Shown here one piece after another: positions 61,444-64,000 of a stretch of DNA of 64,000 bases. The notes under the pieces were generated by a model, which was not told where the DNA came from, searched no databases, and worked only from the letters and a program-made list of their open reading frames with translations. Both the position numbers and the translations under genes were made by a program. Source of the stretch: Candidatus Kapaibacterium sp. (GTDB lineage Bacteria > Bacteroidota > Ignavibacteria > Kapaibacteriales > UBA2268); assembly GCA_938031175.1 (NCBI GenBank), contig CALHGZ010000008.1:1-64000 (forward strand), in the 5' to 3' direction. Within the stretch, counting starts at the first letter, position 1. Every line of letters begins with the position of its first letter.

Positions 61444-62373
61444 CTAATTTATTGATTTTAAAAATTCGAATAACTGTTCTTTCTCCTTTGTACTTAAATT
61501 CAGAGCAGTTGTTTTAATCGCATTCGATTGCACTAACCTATTTAAATATGCCTCAAAATTGGAAAATTCATTCATCCATTCCGAATTTTTAATAAAAGCA
61601 TAGTAAGTTAATTCATAATCAAAGGCTATTTTCCTAAAAATCTCGGCTACAGCTTGATTATCATCCAAAAATGTATTTATTTTTGAAGCTTTTTTATTCA
61701 ATTCTTGATTTTCATTTGATAATTTTATCATAGCTAATGCCACTGGAATTTGATTTTCGGAGAATTTCCCTTCCGACAATCTATATTCAATATCTAATTG
61801 TTTTAATTCATCTTCAGTATCAATCGGATAATCCGCTGAAAAGGTCCTGATGTAATGTATTATTGCAAATCTTTCCTTAATTGGTAAGTATTCATAGGCG
61901 ACCATTGCCGTACCAGGTATTCCTTCTTCAAGTGTCTTATATAACTGTGAAATTTTTCTTCCATTTTTCCAACCATCTGAAGACTGCAAATTCCTTGGAG
62001 CTGGATTTAACCCGGCACCTGCTATTCCATCGCCTTTGCCTTCTGCTCCGTGACAGGAAGCACAATTGGATTCGTAAAGTGTCTTACCTTGAGCTATTAG
62101 TTCATCATTAGGTTTCGAAAGCAACTTAACATCGACTCCTTCGAGTTTAATTCCCTTCTTCTTGGCAATATCTTTAAAAGGCTCGGCAAATTTACCTTCA
62201 GGCGGTACTTTATTAGCAGTTAAAACTGGTAAGCTATCTATATAAAATAAACCGCCGATAATCACAAAAATTATAAAAAATATGTAAACAATTCCAAACC
62301 AACGTATCGGAGTTTTTATTACTGCTTTGAAATTTATTTCGTCTTCGTATTTATGATTGTTCCCCATATTCAT
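61444..62373 (-). CDS. Membrane-anchored monohaem cytochrome c
   Basis: About 309 residues. An N-terminal helix (WFGIVYIFFIIFVIIGGLFYI) anchors a periplasmic cytochrome c domain with YESNCASCHGAEGKGDGIAG (CxxCH) and GTAMVAYEYLPIKERFAIIHYIRTF (Met region). After about residue 195 comes a long helical, Lys/Asn-rich tail of unknown function. The track start is a TTG. ATG 62373 (MNMGNNHKYEDE) is preferred and the ATG two codons on is also possible. It lies between ActF and SCO, so it is a natural electron carrier from alternative complex III to CoxB. Confidence 0.85.
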   Translation of the reverse strand: MNMGNNHKYEDEINFKAVIKTPIRWFGIVYIFFIIFVIIGGLFYIDSLPVLTANKVPPEGKFAEPFKDIAKKKGIKLEGVDVKLLSKPNDELIAQGKTLYESNCASCHGAEGKGDGIAGAGLNPAPRNLQSSDGWKNGRKISQLYKTLEEGIPGTAMVAYEYLPIKERFAIIHYIRTFSADYPIDTEDELKQLDIEYRLSEGKFSENQIPVALAMIKLSNENQELNKKASKINTFLDDNQAVAEIFRKIAFDYELTYYAFIKNSEWMNEFSNFEAYLNRLVQSNAIKTTALNLSTKEKEQLFEFLKSIN

Positions 62374-62398
62374 ATACTTCAATAATTTTCAATTCATT

Positions 62399-63589
62399 TT
62401 ATAATCGGAATTCCATAGCTCGTTTTAATTTCGGATCTCCAATCGGTATTAAATTTCTATTCTTGGCAGCAAGATTAAATACTACAATAATGAGACCAGT
62501 TGCTAAAATTATAACACCGAGTTCAATCCAACCAAAAATTGCATTGTCTTTACTGTAATTGGGTGCTATAAGCCAATATAAATCATAAAAATGTGCGGCA
62601 AGTACCCAAATTGATACAAATTTTAATCGCCTAGGATTTTTCTTTGATGTCTGAGATACTAACAATGCATAAGGAATAATAAATCTTACAAATATTAAAC
62701 CAATTGAAACATATAGCCAGCTACCTTCTCCGCGTTGAATATACCAAAAAGTCTCTTCGGGTAAATTCGCATACCAAATTAACATAAATTGACTAAAAGC
62801 AATGTATGCCCAGAAATTCGAAAAGGCAAACATTAAAGCACCTAAACTGTAGTAATGGTCTTCTGTTATGCCCTTAGGGAGATAACCAGCTTCATTTAAG
62901 ATTACTGAAAACAATGTAACTACTGCAAGTGCTGCAAGTACACTACCGGAAAAATAATAAACACCAAAAATTGTAGAATACCAATGAGGCTCCAAACTCA
63001 TTAGCCAATCGAGTGCAATAATTGTCATTGATACTGCAAAAAACAGCATGAATATAGCTGAAAATTTTATATTTTGAGTGGTAAATTTCTGATCTTTGCT
63101 CAAATCCTGCTTTTGAGAACGACTTGTAAATATCCAGTAAAACAAAGACATCAAAATAAATATAACTATAAATCTCACCACAAAAAATGTCTCATTTAAA
63201 TATGGTCTTTTACCTGCTAAAATTGGATCACTTTCGATTGCTTCCAAGTGCGTCCAATGGAATGGTGTATGCAAATCTAATAGAACGGGAAGTGCAAGTA
63301 TAGGTAAAATAAGAACCAAAGATGCTAAAAATTCTGTGATACGTCTAAAAGGTACGCTCCAAACAGCTCCAGCTAAATATTCAAGTGCTATTAGAAATAT
63401 TGAACAAAGAGAGATACTTGCAACAAATGAAAATAGCAATATAATATTGAACGATGCTCTGACATAGTCAACCGAATAGGCAATTGCTAAAAGAGCAATT
63501 CCAATTACAGTAAGTATTATACCGATTGTGAATACTTTACCTGGAAGAGGTTTTTTCGAATATTCCAAAGTGTAATCCGTGTTACTCAT
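62399..63589 (-). CDS. actF: Alternative complex III subunit ActF (NrfD-like membrane subunit)
   Basis: The 396-residue protein has about ten membrane helices with the ActF pattern: ALEYLAGAVWSVPFRRITEFLAS, HTPFHWTHLEAIESDPILAGKRPYLN, LDWLMSLEPHWYSTIFGVYYF, FAFSNFWAYIAFSQFMLIWYANLPEE. ActC and ActF are quinol-binding, NrfD-like membrane subunits of alternative complex III, which oxidises quinol and reduces cytochrome c in place of a bc1 complex. The ATG overlaps the ActE stop by 8 bp. ActA-D should lie beyond the right edge. Confidence 0.92.
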   Translation of the reverse strand: MSNTDYTLEYSKKPLPGKVFTIGIILTVIGIALLAIAYSVDYVRASFNIILLFSFVASISLCSIFLIALEYLAGAVWSVPFRRITEFLASLVLILPILALPVLLDLHTPFHWTHLEAIESDPILAGKRPYLNETFFVVRFIVIFILMSLFYWIFTSRSQKQDLSKDQKFTTQNIKFSAIFMLFFAVSMTIIALDWLMSLEPHWYSTIFGVYYFSGSVLAALAVVTLFSVILNEAGYLPKGITEDHYYSLGALMFAFSNFWAYIAFSQFMLIWYANLPEETFWYIQRGEGSWLYVSIGLIFVRFIIPYALLVSQTSKKNPRRLKFVSIWVLAAHFYDLYWLIAPNYSKDNAIFGWIELGVIILATGLIIVVFNLAAKNRNLIPIGDPKLKRAMEFRL

Positions 63590-64000
63590 TTAAATCTTCC
63601 TCCCGGGCATTTAAAGCTCTTTGCAAAGCCCTTATGTAATTAACAATTTGCCATCTTTCGATTGGTTCCAATTGGGATGCATATGATGGCATAATATTTT
63701 GCCCAACTGTTATAACGTGATATATTTGTCCGTCGGTCCAATTTCTGAGCTTATCAGAATGTAAGCTTGGTGGATTTGGAAATTGATTATTCAGACGGCT
63801 GTCACCTTTGCCAAAATATCCGTGACAGGGACTACAAAAGGTATTGTAATGCTCTTTCCCTTTTTTTAGATGATATTCATTCATCAATACTGGATTTATA
63901 AGATTTTTTGCCATTGTATCAGGCAATCCACTATAAACATATGGAAAATTCCCTCTCGAAACAGTGCCGGGGACAGGTGTTCGCATACCAAAACCATCAC
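63582..64000 (-). CDS. actE: Alternative complex III subunit ActE, cytochrome c (partial, N-terminus off window)
   Basis: The track begins at an internal ATG (63986), but the frame stays open to the right edge and reads DGFG before MRTPVPGTVSRGNF. In ActE proteins a sequence of this kind (DGxxMRxPVxGTVxRG) lies well inside the chain, after a lipoprotein signal and linker, so the gene is cut by the window end. The visible part contains the haem site TFCSPCHGYFGKGD (CxxCH) and IMPSYASQLEPIERWQIVNYIRALQ with the axial Met. It is one of the monohaem subunits of alternative complex III. Confidence 0.9.
   Translation of the reverse strand, partial: DGFGMRTPVPGTVSRGNFPYVYSGLPDTMAKNLINPVLMNEYHLKKGKEHYNTFCSPCHGYFGKGDSRLNNQFPNPPSLHSDKLRNWTDGQIYHVITVGQNIMPSYASQLEPIERWQIVNYIRALQRALNAREEDLNE

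Overview
The window is about 64 kb of AT-rich (roughly one-third GC by eye), gene-dense bacterial chromosome. Several features point to the Bacteroidota/Chlorobi group, most plausibly an Ignavibacteria- or Kapabacteria-like lineage: a type IX secretion (T9SS)-type C-terminal sorting domain, a TonB-dependent receptor paired with a DUF4249 lipoprotein, Bacteroidota-type LptE, alternative complex III next to an A2-type haem-copper oxidase, and Bacteroidota-style promoters (TTTG, about 19-20 nt, TAnnTTTG). No tRNA, rRNA, CRISPR array, insertion sequence or prophage was seen. The lineage call is inference from gene content.

Layout. 1-3620 (minus): a large secreted fibre-like protein, cut by the left edge and absent from the ORF track, then a small T9SS-sorted protein. 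4101-7984 (plus): rRNA methyltransferase RsmB, a HAD hydrolase and an unusual DEDDh-exonuclease/GIY-YIG (UvrC N-half) fusion. 8073-13054 (plus): TonB receptor, DUF4249 lipoprotein, sugar-phosphate isomerase, then a small Tudor/CarD-like protein with ribosomal protein S21 behind a clear promoter. 13109-19437: dCMP deaminase (minus), PAP2 phosphatase plus ArnT-like glycosyltransferase (plus), cobalamin adenosyltransferase plus CDF transporter (minus), YmdB plus Asd (plus).

19480-33405 (all minus) is a low-potential electron island: response regulator, NuoE-like, NuoF-like, [FeFe] hydrogenase, histidine kinase, ferritin, pyruvate:ferredoxin oxidoreductase, a dihydroorotate-dehydrogenase-like protein, and 2-oxoacid:ferredoxin oxidoreductase alpha and beta. 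PFOR and KOR would reduce ferredoxin. The HydABC-like enzyme could re-oxidise ferredoxin and/or NADH as H2. A two-component pair brackets the hydrogenase genes.

33589-52477 is mixed housekeeping and metabolism: acyl-CoA carboxylase beta subunit, an HpnE-like desaturase, PPDK with Lys-rich ends, a lytic transglycosylase, a GH13-like protein with altered catalytic motifs, UvrC, a YCF48-like lipoprotein, DUF2141, topoisomerase I, a GT2 glycosyltransferase, LptE, an MBL hydrolase and a thiolase.

52546-64000 (all minus) is an aerobic respiratory island: ActE (cut by the right edge), ActF, cytochrome c, SCO, CoxA/C/D/B, haem O synthase, a membrane protein fused to cytochrome c, and CydA/CydB. Together with the hydrogenase island this suggests a facultative or microaerobic organism with both fermentative H2 metabolism and two oxygen reductases.

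The observations I would follow first are the two-component-flanked hydrogenase operon with its reduced HydB, the GH13-like protein with changed catalytic residues, the DEDDh/GIY-YIG fusion, the multi-spanning membrane cytochrome c beside cydAB, the fibre protein with decapeptide repeats, and the recurrent inverted repeats directly upstream of start codons (korA, histidine kinase, hpnE, cydA).
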